From assembly GCF_014596445.1 (NCBI RefSeq), contig NZ_MECL01000074.1, forward strand, positions 47,048 through 111,047: a stretch of 64,000 bases of DNA, given 5' to 3'. The notes beneath the pieces were generated by a model. The model was given only the letters and a program-made list of their open reading frames with translations, made no database searches and was not told where the DNA came from. This stretch comes from Streptomyces sp. CBMA29 (GTDB lineage: Bacteria; Actinomycetota; Actinomycetes; Streptomycetales; Streptomycetaceae). Position numbers and translations under genes: made by a program. Positions 1 to 8,168 of this stretch are shown here, piece by piece; position 1 is the stretch's first letter; each line of letters opens with the position of its first letter.

Positions 1-26
1 CGCTGGCCTGTCAGGCTCTTCCAAAT

Positions 27-491
27 TTAGGCAGGTCTCGGGCGCGTTCGGACGGGTCGGTCAAGGAGGGTCATGCGGATGGTGTCGTCGATGTCCACGT
101 GGCGACCTGGTCCGTCCTGTGAACATGCGGCCCTCGCGCGGTGCCGCAGCCGGTCCATGTCATCGATGCTGTCGGCGCCCGCGACCATGCCGCCCACCAG
201 CGACATCAGCTTTGCCGCGGGGAAGACACCGGTGCCTTCCTTCGAGCGCGGCAGGTGGATGAGCCCGTCGGCCAGCGCAGGCAGAGCGCACCGTTCGGCC
301 AGCCGGATCACCGGCTCCAGTCCGCCGTACGCGACCAGTTTCGGATCATCGAACGCGGCCGAAACTGCCGCAGCAGTTGGGAGGATTGCATCTCGGAAGT
401 GCCTTGTTGACCGTGCGTGCTGGAAGCCTGAAGAACTCCCATCATCGCAGGTCGCAAGGCACTTCTTCGATTTCGGCAGGACTATCCACAA
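27..491 (-). pseudogene. Decayed IS1380-family transposase remnant
   Basis: A 154-codon open frame whose middle reads like the N-terminal part of actinobacterial IS1380 transposases: an AFDDPKLV segment, then GLEPVIRLAERC, then VAGADSIDDMDRLRH. Just after RLRH (near 150) the frame slips; the neighbouring frame continues with the expected MFTG-like residues. A VDIDDTI segment that normally lies much further along the protein then follows at once, so there is an internal deletion as well as a frameshift. The frame ends far short of the roughly 450 aa expected for a full transposase. No catalytic core and no terminal inverted repeats were identified. It sits beside other broken genes and is probably a relic of the event that scrambled this end of the window. 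Family assignment is from motif memory, not a search. Confidence 0.7.
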
Positions 492-558
492 GCATCACGC
501 CGGTGGATCCGGGCTCAGTCCGACGCACAAACCCTACGGTCGGTAGGAGGAATGCTTC

Positions 559-1311
559 TTATGCACTGGTGCTGGGAGGAGGTTCGTCTGAGTGGGTAGG
601 ATGGTTCGGTTCTTCAGTGTTGCTGGCCCGCTGGTTCGTCTGCGGTCCTGGTTCGTGCTCGACTATGACTCGGCGCACGAGTTGGTCCTTGATCTCGTCG
701 CCCAATGGGAGACGAGGTGCGGTAGTGGTCCAGACGGCGAGCTCGTTGTCCAGCCGGGAGTCGGAGACCTTTCCCTTAAACCATAGAAGGTTGGGAAGTA
801 GGTGTTCGATGACGTTCAAACTGGCATCTTCCGCATAAGCCAACTGTGCAGAATCGGGGACTAATAGTCCTTTGGATCTCATTTTTGCGAGGTAGTGGTG
901 TCTTCTGTCTTCAGCGGTCTGCTCCGCCGCGGCAGGTGTGAGGCGAAAGCAAGACAACGCTCGAGTGACGGCCTCGTCTGGTGTAAGGCTCTGCGGCACA
1001 TTGCTTGCTCCTTCCTCCCATGCGCGGTGTGCCCAATTGAGCGCCGTGTCGGCGAGAGCGTCTGCGCGTATCGTGAGATGCTCGTCGGAGCACTCGAGGA
1101 GTGCCGCCACCAGGGCCAGGCGCCTCGGGAGCCCCACGACAGGATTTTTGTTGACGGGGCAGTCGTCGGTGGCGGCGATATCGAGGAGAACCATGATCCA
1201 GGTCGGTCTCGATCGCTCGGGGTATGCCTGAAAACGTTCCCGTACGAGCAGGGAAAAATCCGAATCAGAGGATTGGACCAGGCGGCGGTACTCGTCCATC
1301 GGATTGGTCAT
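559..1311 (-). CDS. Hypothetical 250-aa protein, possible immunity/partner of the upstream toxin-like gene
   Basis: I do not recognise a family. The protein is 250 aa, acidic and mostly helical in composition, with no signal peptide or membrane segment. The last 40 residues are hydrophilic and rich in Pro, Ser, Thr and Glu. Its ATG overlaps the stop of the upstream gene (TCAT on the plus strand at 1308-1311, i.e. ATGA on the coding strand), so the two are translationally coupled. Base composition is visibly lower in GC than the rest of the window, which suggests transfer from elsewhere. The upstream partner resembles the C-terminal end of a secreted or polymorphic toxin. A cognate immunity protein directly downstream would be the usual arrangement, but that role is inferred from position only. 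Confidence 0.6.
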   Translation of the reverse strand: MTNPMDEYRRLVQSSDSDFSLLVRERFQAYPERSRPTWIMVLLDIAATDDCPVNKNPVVGLPRRLALVAALLECSDEHLTIRADALADTALNWAHRAWEEGASNVPQSLTPDEAVTRALSCFRLTPAAAEQTAEDRRHHYLAKMRSKGLLVPDSAQLAYAEDASLNVIEHLLPNLLWFKGKVSDSRLDNELAVWTTTAPRLPLGDEIKDQLVRRVIVEHEPGPQTNQRASNTEEPNHPTHSDEPPPSTSA

Positions 1312-1913
1312 TGGTCGTCCATGAATGGGCGGATAGCGGAGTCCAGAACGATCACTCCCGCGTTGCGGAACGCAGTCACTCCGGACGGGAGGAATGATCC
1401 CGTCTCGTCACCCAGCCATGGGAAGTAGTGGCCGCTTTGGTCGTCGATGAGGGAGACCCTTCCGTCCGTGAAGATGACAGTACCCGCCCCCCGGACGCTT
1501 TGTCCGGCGAAGAGTACGGAGTGTTTGATGGCTTTTGAGGCATCGAAGATGATCCGCAACCGGCCGTCAGCACTAACAGCCCAGAGGTACTGTCCACCGT
1601 TGGATACTGCATCCCGGAAGGCTTGGCTTCCTGCATCGATTGGGGAGAGGCCAGCATCGGCGGCTGCCTGAAGCTCTCGGGCTAGCGTTTCGGCGTCATC
1701 GTATTTGTTAGGGAAGGTGGGGATCTCCCCTCCGCTGAACGCGGGGTCGTCGCTGTGAGCCGCGCCTGGGCCGAACCTGCGGGGTTGCGCGGGTGGTGTG
1801 ACGGCCTCCTTCTCCCAGCCAGTCAGCCCTCCGAGGCCGACGAGGAGGATTTGCTGTGTGAGTGGGTCTGCGGCGGCGTCGTACTGGTCGGCGAGTTGGT
1901 CGCAGGTAGTCCT
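1308..1913 (-). pseudogene. 5'-truncated toxin-like gene (C-terminal fragment)
   Basis: The frame stays open from the stop at 1308 up to about 1913 (about 200 codons) without a convincing start. A TTG at 1557-1559 is the only start-like codon near the conserved part, and it would cut into homologous-looking sequence. The C-terminal 90 residues carry a run of the type HSVLFAGQ...GAGTVIF...DGRVSLIDDQSGHYFP. That pattern resembles a module seen at the C-terminus of many actinobacterial proteins proposed as polymorphic toxins or their carriers. The fragment stops being alignable exactly where a different, plus-strand gene fragment begins (about 1914), so the front was lost at a recombination junction. 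It is coupled by an ATGA overlap to the 250-aa gene downstream. The toxin reading is a pattern-based inference. Confidence 0.5.
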
Positions 1914-2212
1914 GCCCCCAGGTCTACTGGAACATCGGCTTCGCGGCGGCCGACTACGCCGCCCTCGTCCCCTGGTGGTCCGATGTCGTCCGTGGCACGA
2001 ACGTGCGCCTCTACATCGGCGAGGCCCTGTACAAGGTCGGCGTCGCGGGTCAGCCCGACGCCTGGCAGGACCCGGCCGAACTCACCCGCCACCTCGACTT
2101 CTGCGCCCACTACCCGCAGGTCCGCGGCAACGTCTACTTCTCCGCCTCGCAAGTCGTCGCCGACCCCTTGGGCGCGATGAGCCTGGTGTCCGAGCGCTAC
2201 GGCCGGCGGTAA
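1914..2212 (+). pseudogene. Decapitated GHL10-type glycoside hydrolase-like gene (C-terminal ~98 aa)
   Basis: From about 1914 the plus strand reads PQVYWNIGFAAADYAALVPWW, then RLYIGEALYKVG, then GNVYFSASQVV, ending at the TAA at 2210-2212. This matches my memory of the C-terminal end of the family 10 glycosyl hydrolase-like proteins (GHL10, formerly DUF187), typically 400-500 aa. Everything upstream, including the catalytic part of the barrel, is missing, and the sequence before 1914 belongs to an unrelated minus-strand gene. A GTG at 2003 could start a short product but would give only 69 residues of a domain end. It is therefore a broken gene whose 5' part was replaced or deleted. Confidence 0.7.
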
Positions 2213-2248
2213 GGGGGAGCCGCGTCTTCGGCGCAGTCCGGGGCGAGT

Positions 2249-2857
2249 TCACACGGTTCGGTCGCCGGTGGTCCGGTCCCGGCCCGGTGCTCCGGCGCGC
2301 AGTCCGTCCGTGACGATGTCCAGAAGGCGGGTGGCCTTCGGCTGCCAGTCCTCGTGCGGATCGATCTGCCAGAGGCCGGCGATGGCCAGGAAGAAGTCGT
2401 CCGGGGTCACCCCGGAGCGGATGGTGCCGGCCTCCTCGTTGGCGCGGAGCAGGATGCCGGCAGCCTCCAACATCGGGCTGGGGCCCGGTTTGGCGGGGCC
2501 GCCCGGCGCGCCGGTGACCAGCCGGATCGCGTTGGCCAGGCCGGCCTTGGTCATGGCGAACCCGGCGAGGCGGTCCATCCACTCGCGCAGGGCCTGCTCG
2601 GGTGCGCGCGTTTCCAGCAGTTGGGCCGCCGCCTCTGAGACCTGCTGCATCTCGTGCTGGTAGAGCTCCAGGACCAGCGCCTCGCGGTGCTGGAAATTGC
2701 GGTAGAAAGTGCCCTGGCCGACGCCGGCCTTCTTGGCGATTTCGCTCAGCGGGACGTCCGCTCGCAGCGTCAGTTCGACCATCGCGACCCGCAGGATGCG
2801 TTCGCGGTTGCGCTGCGCGTCCGAACGCAGGGGATTTTCCTTCTTCGGCTGGGGCAC
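2249..2857 (-). CDS. TetR-family transcriptional regulator
   Basis: A 202-aa cytoplasmic repressor-type protein. Residues about 12-60 form the TetR helix-turn-helix: RSDAQRNRERIL, then PLSEIAKKAGVGQGTFYRNF. The C-terminal half is a helical ligand-binding domain of the PF13305/SBD type found in many actinobacterial regulators. It is transcribed divergently from the molybdenum hydroxylase operon. The 166-bp gap between them holds a perfect 18-bp palindrome and a second GGAC-4-GTCC site, which fits autoregulation plus control of that operon by an aldehyde or other small ligand. The ligand is unknown. Confidence 0.9.
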   Translation of the reverse strand: MPQPKKENPLRSDAQRNRERILRVAMVELTLRADVPLSEIAKKAGVGQGTFYRNFQHREALVLELYQHEMQQVSEAAAQLLETRAPEQALREWMDRLAGFAMTKAGLANAIRLVTGAPGGPAKPGPSPMLEAAGILLRANEEAGTIRSGVTPDDFFLAIAGLWQIDPHEDWQPKATRLLDIVTDGLRAGAPGRDRTTGDRTV

Positions 2858-2893
2858 ACGTCCTCCTCACGGGTCCATGGTCGAATCCCGTCC

Positions 2894-2922
2894 TTGTCAA
2901 ACGGACAGCTGTCCGTTAAGTT
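2894..2922 (+). promoter_or_regulatory. Candidate sigma-70-type promoter of the molybdenum hydroxylase operon
   Basis: TTGTCA at 2894-2899 and TAAGTT at 2917-2922 are separated by 17 bp, close to the consensus for vegetative promoters. The spacer is filled by an 18-bp palindrome (2900-2917), so a repressor bound there would block polymerase directly. It lies about 100 bp upstream of the start codon at 3024. The call is by eye. Confidence 0.5.
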
Positions 2923-2948
2923 GCAATCAAATGGACAGCAGTCCGGTT
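2900..2948. promoter_or_regulatory. Probable TetR operators: perfect 18-bp palindrome plus a second half-matching site
   Basis: AACGGACAGCTGTCCGTT at 2900-2917 is a perfect 18-bp inverted repeat. A second, imperfect copy lies at 2931-2948, keeping GGAC, four bases, GTCC and part of the flanks. The two centres are about 31 bp (three helical turns) apart, so two dimers could bind the same face. The position between the divergent TetR gene and the operon it faces makes this the natural operator region. Confidence 0.65.
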
Positions 2949-3023
2949 AGCTGTCACCTTAGCGCCGACCGCTGCCGCACACAGCCCGCGTTCCTTGTCA
3001 CCGGACACAAAGGAAGGCTGACC

Positions 3024-3605
3024 ATGGACCCAGCTCCCCCGTCGACGTCCAGTGCGATCACTCTGAACATCAACGGCGAGAAGCATCGTCTGTCCATCGA
3101 CCACCGCACCACCCTGCTCGACGTCCTGCGCGAGCACCTCGACCTCACCGGCACCAAGAAGGGCTGCGACCAGGGGCAGTGCGGCGCCTGTACCGTCCTG
3201 GTCGACGGGCGTCGTGTCGTCTCCTGCCTGAACCTCGCGGTCGCGGCCGAGGGGCGGGACATCACCACCATCGAAGGCGTGGCAGACAGTGACCAGTTGC
3301 ACCCCGTCCAGCAGGCATTTCTCGACCTCGACGGCTACCAGTGCGGCTACTGCACGCCGGGCCAGATCTGCTCGGCCATCGCCGTCATCGAAGAGCACGC
3401 CGCCGGTTGGCCGAGCGCCGTCACCGACGACGTAGGCATCGAGGCGGGGCCGGCACCGCTCACGTCCGACGAGATCCGAGAGCGCATGAGCGGAAACCTG
3501 TGCCGCTGCGGCGCCTACGTCTCGATCGTCCAGGCCGTCAGCCGTGCGGCAGCGGCGTACGAAGAAGGTCGGGCGGCGGAAGCCGTGAAGGAGGCATCCG
3601 TATGA
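3024..3605 (+). CDS. Molybdenum hydroxylase, [2Fe-2S] subunit (PaoA/YagT-like)
   Basis: This 193-aa iron-sulfur subunit passes electrons from the molybdenum centre to FAD in xanthine-oxidase-family enzymes. The N-terminal plant-type ferredoxin cluster is visible as CDQGQCGAC plus a later Cys in VSCLNLA. The second cluster lies in CGYCTPGQ and NLCRCGAY. The frame is open further upstream, but ATG 3024 is chosen: AGGAAGG stands 6 bases before it and the protein then starts at the usual place. Unlike E. coli PaoA it has no twin-arginine signal, so the enzyme should be cytoplasmic. It is the first gene of a four-gene operon; its stop overlaps the next start as ATGA. Confidence 0.93.
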   Translation: MDPAPPSTSSAITLNINGEKHRLSIDHRTTLLDVLREHLDLTGTKKGCDQGQCGACTVLVDGRRVVSCLNLAVAAEGRDITTIEGVADSDQLHPVQQAFLDLDGYQCGYCTPGQICSAIAVIEEHAAGWPSAVTDDVGIEAGPAPLTSDEIRERMSGNLCRCGAYVSIVQAVSRAAAAYEEGRAAEAVKEASV

Positions 3606-4594
3606 GGGAGTTCGGCTATCAGCGCGCCCATGACGTCGCCGGCGCGGTCGCCCTGCTCGCCGCCGACCCGGACGCGCGGTTCCTCGGCGGCGGCACCAAC
3701 CTCGTCGACCTGATGAAGACCGGAGTCGAACGTCCCGCCCGGCTGGTCGACATCCGTGAACTCCCGCTGGGCCGCGTCGAGCCCACCGCGGACGGCGGCC
3801 TGCGCATCGGCGCGACCGTCACCAACAGCGACCTCGCCGCCCATCCCGAAGTCCGCCGCCGGTACCCGGCGTTGACCCAGGCCGTGCTGGCCGGAGCCTC
3901 CGGGCAACTGCGCAACATGGCCACCGTCGGCGGCAATCTGCTCCAGCGCACCCGATGCGGCTACTTCTCCGACGTGAGCAAACCCTGCAACAAGCGCACC
4001 CCGGGCAGCGGTTGCCCCGCCGTCAGCGGCGAGCACCACAACCACGCCGTCCTCGGCGCCTCCGGCCACTGTGTGGCGGTGCACCCCTCCGACATGGGCG
4101 TGGCACTGACGGCGTTCGACGCCGTGATCTCCTACGAGTCCCCCGACGGGCCGGGCGAGGTGCCGCTCACCGACTTCTACCTCCCCGTCGGCGACACCCC
4201 ACACCTGGAGACCGCGCTGCCGCCCGGCGCGCTGATCACCCATGTCACCCTGCCGCCGGCCCCGGTCGCCGCCCGCTCCCGCTACCGCAAAGTGCGCGAA
4301 CGCGCCTCGTACGCCTTCGCCATCGGCTCCGTCGCCGCCGCACTGGACATCGAGGACGGCTTCGTACGGGAAGCGCGGCTGGCCTTCGGTGCCGTCGCCT
4401 CCCGGCCCTGGCGGGCCCGCGCGGCCGAATCCGTCCTGATCGGGGCGTCGGCCGACGGCGGGACCTTCGCCGCCGCCGCGGACGCCGAACTGGAGGCCGC
4501 CAGGCCGCTGCCCGAGAACGGATACAAGGTGACCCTCATGCGCAATCTGGCGGTCGCTGTCCTGACCGAACTCGCCGAGAGGGACGTCCGATGA
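3602..4594 (+). CDS. Molybdenum hydroxylase, FAD-binding subunit with [4Fe-4S] insertion (PaoB/YagS-like)
   Basis: A 330-aa FAD-binding subunit. FAD-binding motifs are FLGGGTNL near residue 30 and ATVGGNLLQRTRC near residue 110. The following loop CGYFSD...PCNKRTPGSGC carries the four cysteines that in PaoB-type proteins bind an extra [4Fe-4S] cluster, absent from classical xanthine dehydrogenase. That points to the aldehyde oxidoreductase branch rather than purine oxidation. The start ATG at 3602 overlaps the stop of the iron-sulfur gene, and its own end overlaps the next start (ATG 4591), so the subunits are probably made in equal amounts. Confidence 0.93.
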   Translation: MREFGYQRAHDVAGAVALLAADPDARFLGGGTNLVDLMKTGVERPARLVDIRELPLGRVEPTADGGLRIGATVTNSDLAAHPEVRRRYPALTQAVLAGASGQLRNMATVGGNLLQRTRCGYFSDVSKPCNKRTPGSGCPAVSGEHHNHAVLGASGHCVAVHPSDMGVALTAFDAVISYESPDGPGEVPLTDFYLPVGDTPHLETALPPGALITHVTLPPAPVAARSRYRKVRERASYAFAIGSVAAALDIEDGFVREARLAFGAVASRPWRARAAESVLIGASADGGTFAAAADAELEAARPLPENGYKVTLMRNLAVAVLTELAERDVR

Positions 4595-6807
4595 CGATCA
4601 CCACGCCAGGAGCCACCGGGCTGCGAGGGGCCGTCGGCGTCGCGCACACCCGCGTGGAGGGCCGGGACAAGGTCACCGGCGCGGCCCGCTACGCCGGAGA
4701 GATCCCGTTCGCCGAACTGGCCCACGGCTGGCTGGTCTTGTCGACCGTCGCCCGCGGCCGGATCCGCTCGCTCGAGACCGCCCCGGTGCTCGACATGCCG
4801 GGCGTGCTCACCGTGCTGCACCACGGCAACGCACCGCGCCTGAACACCGACTACGTCGGCATGCTCGGAACTCCGGACCCGACCGCCGCCGTCTTCCAGG
4901 ACGAGCGGGTGCCGTGCGCCGGCTGGCCGGTCGCGCTGGTTGTCGCCACCACCTCCGAGGAGGCCAGAGAGGCCGCCGAAGCGCTGCTCGTCACCTACGA
5001 CGAGGAGCCGCACGACACCGCGCTCGTCGCCGACCACCCCGGCGCCTACCCCGGCGAGGGGCATATGCCGGCCGAGACGGAGAAGGGGGACCTGGAGGCC
5101 CGACTCGCCGCGTCCGCCGTCGTCATGGACGCGCGGTACACCACCCCCGAAGAACAGCACAGCATGATGGAGCCGCACGCGGCGACCGCCGTGTGGGACG
5201 CTGGCCGGCTGGAAGTCTTCGACTCCAACCAGGGCGCCACCTGGATCCGGGGAGATCTGGCCAAGATGTTCTCGCTCGACGAGACCTCGGTGCGGGTGCG
5301 TTCCGAGCACGTCGGTGGCGGCTTCGGCAGCAAGGGCCTGCGCGCCCACCAAGTGTCCGCCGTGATGGCCGCCACCGTTCTACAGCGCCCGGTACGGGTG
5401 GTGATGACCCGGCGTCAGATGTTCTCGCTGACCGGGCACCGCAGCCCCACCGCGCAACGGGTCAGGCTCGGCGCCGACCGGGACGGCCGGCTGCGCGCCC
5501 TTGAGCACGTTTCGCTGAGCCGGACGTCGACCGTGTACGAGTTCGTCGAGCCCAGCGCGGGCGTCGCCCGGGTGATGTACGACGCCGACGCCCACCGCAC
5601 GGCCAACCACGTCGTGCGACTCGATGTGCCGTCCCCGACCTGGATGCGCGCACCGGGCGAGGCGCCCGGATCGTTCGCGATCGAATCGGCCCTCGACGAA
5701 CTCGCGGAACGCTGCGGCGTCGACCCGATCGAGCTGCGGCTGCGCAACGAGCCGGAGACCGGCCCCGTCTCCGGGCTCGCCTTCAGCAGCCGCAATCTGT
5801 CGGCCTGCTTCCGCGAGGGCGCCCGCAGATTCGGCTGGGCGGACCGCGACCCACGTCCCGGCGTGCGCCGGGACGGACGCTGGCTGCTGGGCACCGGCAC
5901 GGCCGCCGCGTCCTTCGGCTCCGGGGCCATGCCCTCCACGGCCCTGGCAACGGCGGAGGCGGACGGTTCGTTCACCGTACGGATCTCCGCCGCCGACATC
6001 GGCACCGGTGCCCGCACCGCACTCACCCTGATCGCCGCCGACGCGCTGGAGACCGCGCCCGAAGGGGTCCGGGTCCGGATCGGGGACAGCGACTTCGGCC
6101 CCGCGATGATCGCCGGCGGTTCGATGGGAACCCGCTCGTGGGCCTGGGCGGTCACGGCGGCAGCCGCCGAGCTGCGGGCGCGACTTGCGGTGGTCCCGGA
6201 CATTCCCCCGGAGGGGATCACCGTTCGGTCCGACACCACCGAGGCCATTGCCGCCCTCGCACGGAAGGAACGGCACTCCTTCGGCGCCCAGTTCGCCGAG
6301 GTCGCCGTGGACATCGCCACCGGAGAGATCCGGGTGCGCCGCATGCTGGGCATCTTCGCCGCCGGCCGGATCGTGAATCCGCTCACCGCCCGCAACCAGC
6401 TCCTCGGCGGTATGACCTGGGGTATCTCCATGGCTCTGCACGAGGAGGCGGTCCGCGACCGCAACACCGGCCGCTACTACGCCCCCGACCTCGCCGGCTA
6501 CCACGTGGCCACGCACGCGGACGTCCCGGACATCGAGGCGGACTGGGTGGACGACCACGACCCGGACGATCCGGTCGGCATCAAAGGCGTCGGCGAGATC
6601 GGCATCGTGGGCGCCGCAGCGGCCATCGCCAACGCGGTCTGGCACGCCACCGGCGTACGCCACCGGAATCTGCCGATCCGACCCGACCGCGTGCTGACGG
6701 CATCAGTTCCGGACCCGGACCCGGACCCGGCTCCAGTTCCCGGCTCGGCATCGGTTCAGGACCCGGCCGGCGCGACCCCGTCGGGCGGGGGAGTCGCGCA
6801 TGCTTGA
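4591..6807 (+). CDS. Molybdenum hydroxylase, molybdopterin-binding catalytic subunit (PaoC/YagR-like)
   Basis: A 738-aa catalytic subunit, normal for the family. The N-terminal half is the aldehyde oxidase/xanthine dehydrogenase a/b hammerhead (VEGRDKVTGAARYAGE). Molybdopterin contacts include GGGFGSKG. The conserved base glutamate lies in KGVGEIGIVG near residue 670. The C-terminal tail of about 35 residues has an Asp-Pro run (DPDPDP) and looks like a disordered extension. Translation starts at ATG 4591, overlapping the previous gene; the frame is open well upstream but that part lies inside the FAD subunit gene. The likely reaction is oxidation of an aldehyde to an acid; the substrate cannot be read from sequence. 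Confidence 0.93.
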   Translation: MTITTPGATGLRGAVGVAHTRVEGRDKVTGAARYAGEIPFAELAHGWLVLSTVARGRIRSLETAPVLDMPGVLTVLHHGNAPRLNTDYVGMLGTPDPTAAVFQDERVPCAGWPVALVVATTSEEAREAAEALLVTYDEEPHDTALVADHPGAYPGEGHMPAETEKGDLEARLAASAVVMDARYTTPEEQHSMMEPHAATAVWDAGRLEVFDSNQGATWIRGDLAKMFSLDETSVRVRSEHVGGGFGSKGLRAHQVSAVMAATVLQRPVRVVMTRRQMFSLTGHRSPTAQRVRLGADRDGRLRALEHVSLSRTSTVYEFVEPSAGVARVMYDADAHRTANHVVRLDVPSPTWMRAPGEAPGSFAIESALDELAERCGVDPIELRLRNEPETGPVSGLAFSSRNLSACFREGARRFGWADRDPRPGVRRDGRWLLGTGTAAASFGSGAMPSTALATAEADGSFTVRISAADIGTGARTALTLIAADALETAPEGVRVRIGDSDFGPAMIAGGSMGTRSWAWAVTAAAAELRARLAVVPDIPPEGITVRSDTTEAIAALARKERHSFGAQFAEVAVDIATGEIRVRRMLGIFAAGRIVNPLTARNQLLGGMTWGISMALHEEAVRDRNTGRYYAPDLAGYHVATHADVPDIEADWVDDHDPDDPVGIKGVGEIGIVGAAAAIANAVWHATGVRHRNLPIRPDRVLTASVPDPDPDPAPVPGSASVQDPAGATPSGGGVAHA

Positions 6808-7930
6808 CATCGCCGACGAGCTGCACCGCTGGATGGAGGAGGGCCGGGAGTTCGCCGTCGGCACCGTCGTCTCCGTCGGCGGAAGCGCGCCGCGCGGCCC
6901 CGGTGCCGCCCTCGCCGTCGACAGCGAGGGCACGGCGATCGGCTCGGTGTCCGGCGGCTGCGTGGAGGGCGCCGTCTACGAACTGTGCGAACGGGCCGTT
7001 CAGGACGGCCGGGCCGTGCGCGAACGGTTCGGCTTCAGCGACGAGGACGCCTTCGCGGTCGGGCTGACCTGCGGGGGGACCATCGACATGCTGGTCACCC
7101 CGGTCCGCGCCCACTCGCCCGAGCGGGCGGTGCTGCGGGCCGCGCTGTCCGCGGCGGCCGGCGGCGAGTCGGCTGCCCTCGCCCGGGTGGTGCGCGGCCC
7201 GCAGGAACTGCTCGGGCGGGCCCTGCTCGTCCGAGCCGACGGCGCCCACGAGGGCGGGCTCGGCGGCCACCCGGAGCTGGACCGTACTGCCCTGACCGAG
7301 GCCCAGGCCCTGCTGGACGCCGGTCGCACCGGCACCGTCGCCATCTCCGAGGACGGGTCGCACTGCTCAGGCGGGATCAGCCTGCTGGTCGAGACCCGCG
7401 TGCCGCCACCCCGCATGATCGTCTTCGGCGCGGTCGACTTCGCCGCGGCGCTGGTGCGGGCCGGAAAGTTCCTGGGCCATCACGTGACCGTGTGCGACGC
7501 CCGGCCCGTCTTCGCCACCGAAGCCCGTTTCCCCGAGGCCGACGAGGTCGTCGTCGACTGGCCGCACCGCTATGTGCGGCGTACCCCGACCGACGCGCGC
7601 ACGGTGGTGTGCGTACTCACCCACGAGGCCAGATTCGACGTGCCGCTGCTCGTGGAAGCGCTGCGGATGCCCTTCGCGTTCGTCGGTGCGATGGGCTCAC
7701 GCCGCACCCACGAGGACCGGATGCGACGCCTACGCGAGGCGGGTCTGAGCGAGAGCGAGCTGAACAGATTGCGCTCGCCCATCGGACTGGACCTCGGCGC
7801 CCGTACGCCCGAGGAGACCGCCCTGTCCATCGCGGCCGAGGTCATCGCCGCCCACCGCGGCGGCACGGGCCTGCCACTGACCGGCCGCGCGGACCCCATC
7901 CACCGGGACCTATGGGAGGCGACGGCCTGA
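6800..7930 (+). CDS. XdhC/CoxI-family molybdenum cofactor maturation protein (PaoD-like)
   Basis: A 376-aa protein of the XdhC/CoxI family, which binds molybdenum cofactor, promotes its sulfuration and hands it to the catalytic subunit. The XdhC N-terminal domain is seen in VGTVVSVGGSAPRGPGA and SVSGGCVEGAVYE. The C-terminal Rossmann part is seen near PPRMIVFGAVDFAAAL and AFVGAMGSRRTHEDR. It overlaps the catalytic subunit gene by 8 bp and closes the operon, matching the paoABCD order of E. coli. Confidence 0.92.
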   Translation: MLDIADELHRWMEEGREFAVGTVVSVGGSAPRGPGAALAVDSEGTAIGSVSGGCVEGAVYELCERAVQDGRAVRERFGFSDEDAFAVGLTCGGTIDMLVTPVRAHSPERAVLRAALSAAAGGESAALARVVRGPQELLGRALLVRADGAHEGGLGGHPELDRTALTEAQALLDAGRTGTVAISEDGSHCSGGISLLVETRVPPPRMIVFGAVDFAAALVRAGKFLGHHVTVCDARPVFATEARFPEADEVVVDWPHRYVRRTPTDARTVVCVLTHEARFDVPLLVEALRMPFAFVGAMGSRRTHEDRMRRLREAGLSESELNRLRSPIGLDLGARTPEETALSIAAEVIAAHRGGTGLPLTGRADPIHRDLWEATA

Positions 7931-8089
7931 AACGGTCCGCCGATACGCGTCGGATGGCCGCGTGTCCGTTCGCGGAGGCACGTCCTGATCGGGGGGTGGC
8001 CGGCGCCCTTCACTACGACGTCGCTGGGCGGCTGGAGGCTGCCGCCGCGCGATGGCCCCGAGACGACCGCTCACGGGCGGGAGTTCCGT

Positions 8090-8161
8090 GTGCCGCTGCC
8101 GCTGCCGCTGCCGCCTGCTGCGGGACAGCAATTCGCGGCAATTCGCGGCAACTTGCGGCAC
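8090..8161. repeat. Clustered short repeats in the convergent gap; possible weak terminator
   Basis: The 238-bp gap between the convergent XdhC and GH42 genes holds tandem GCTGCC hexamers (about 8094-8112). These are followed by AATTCGCGGC twice and AACTTGCGGC once (8130-8159). The outer arms GTGCCGC (8090-8096) and GCGGCAC (8155-8161) are complementary, so a hairpin serving both genes is possible. Otherwise I see nothing coding in this gap. Confidence 0.4.
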
Positions 8162-8168
8162 GGGGATG

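Noticed and set aside
559..1913. Possibility that the low-GC block is a complete integrative element
   Set aside because: No integrase, attachment repeats, tRNA or replication gene is visible; only broken pieces are present.
2709..3023. 105-codon upstream extension of the iron-sulfur subunit (from 2709)
   Set aside because: It would overlap the TetR gene and its operators and gives residues unlike the family; ATG 3024 has a proper ribosome site.
8090..8161. CRISPR-like short repeats
   Set aside because: Units are 6-10 bp, adjacent, without spacers and few in number; no cas gene is nearby.
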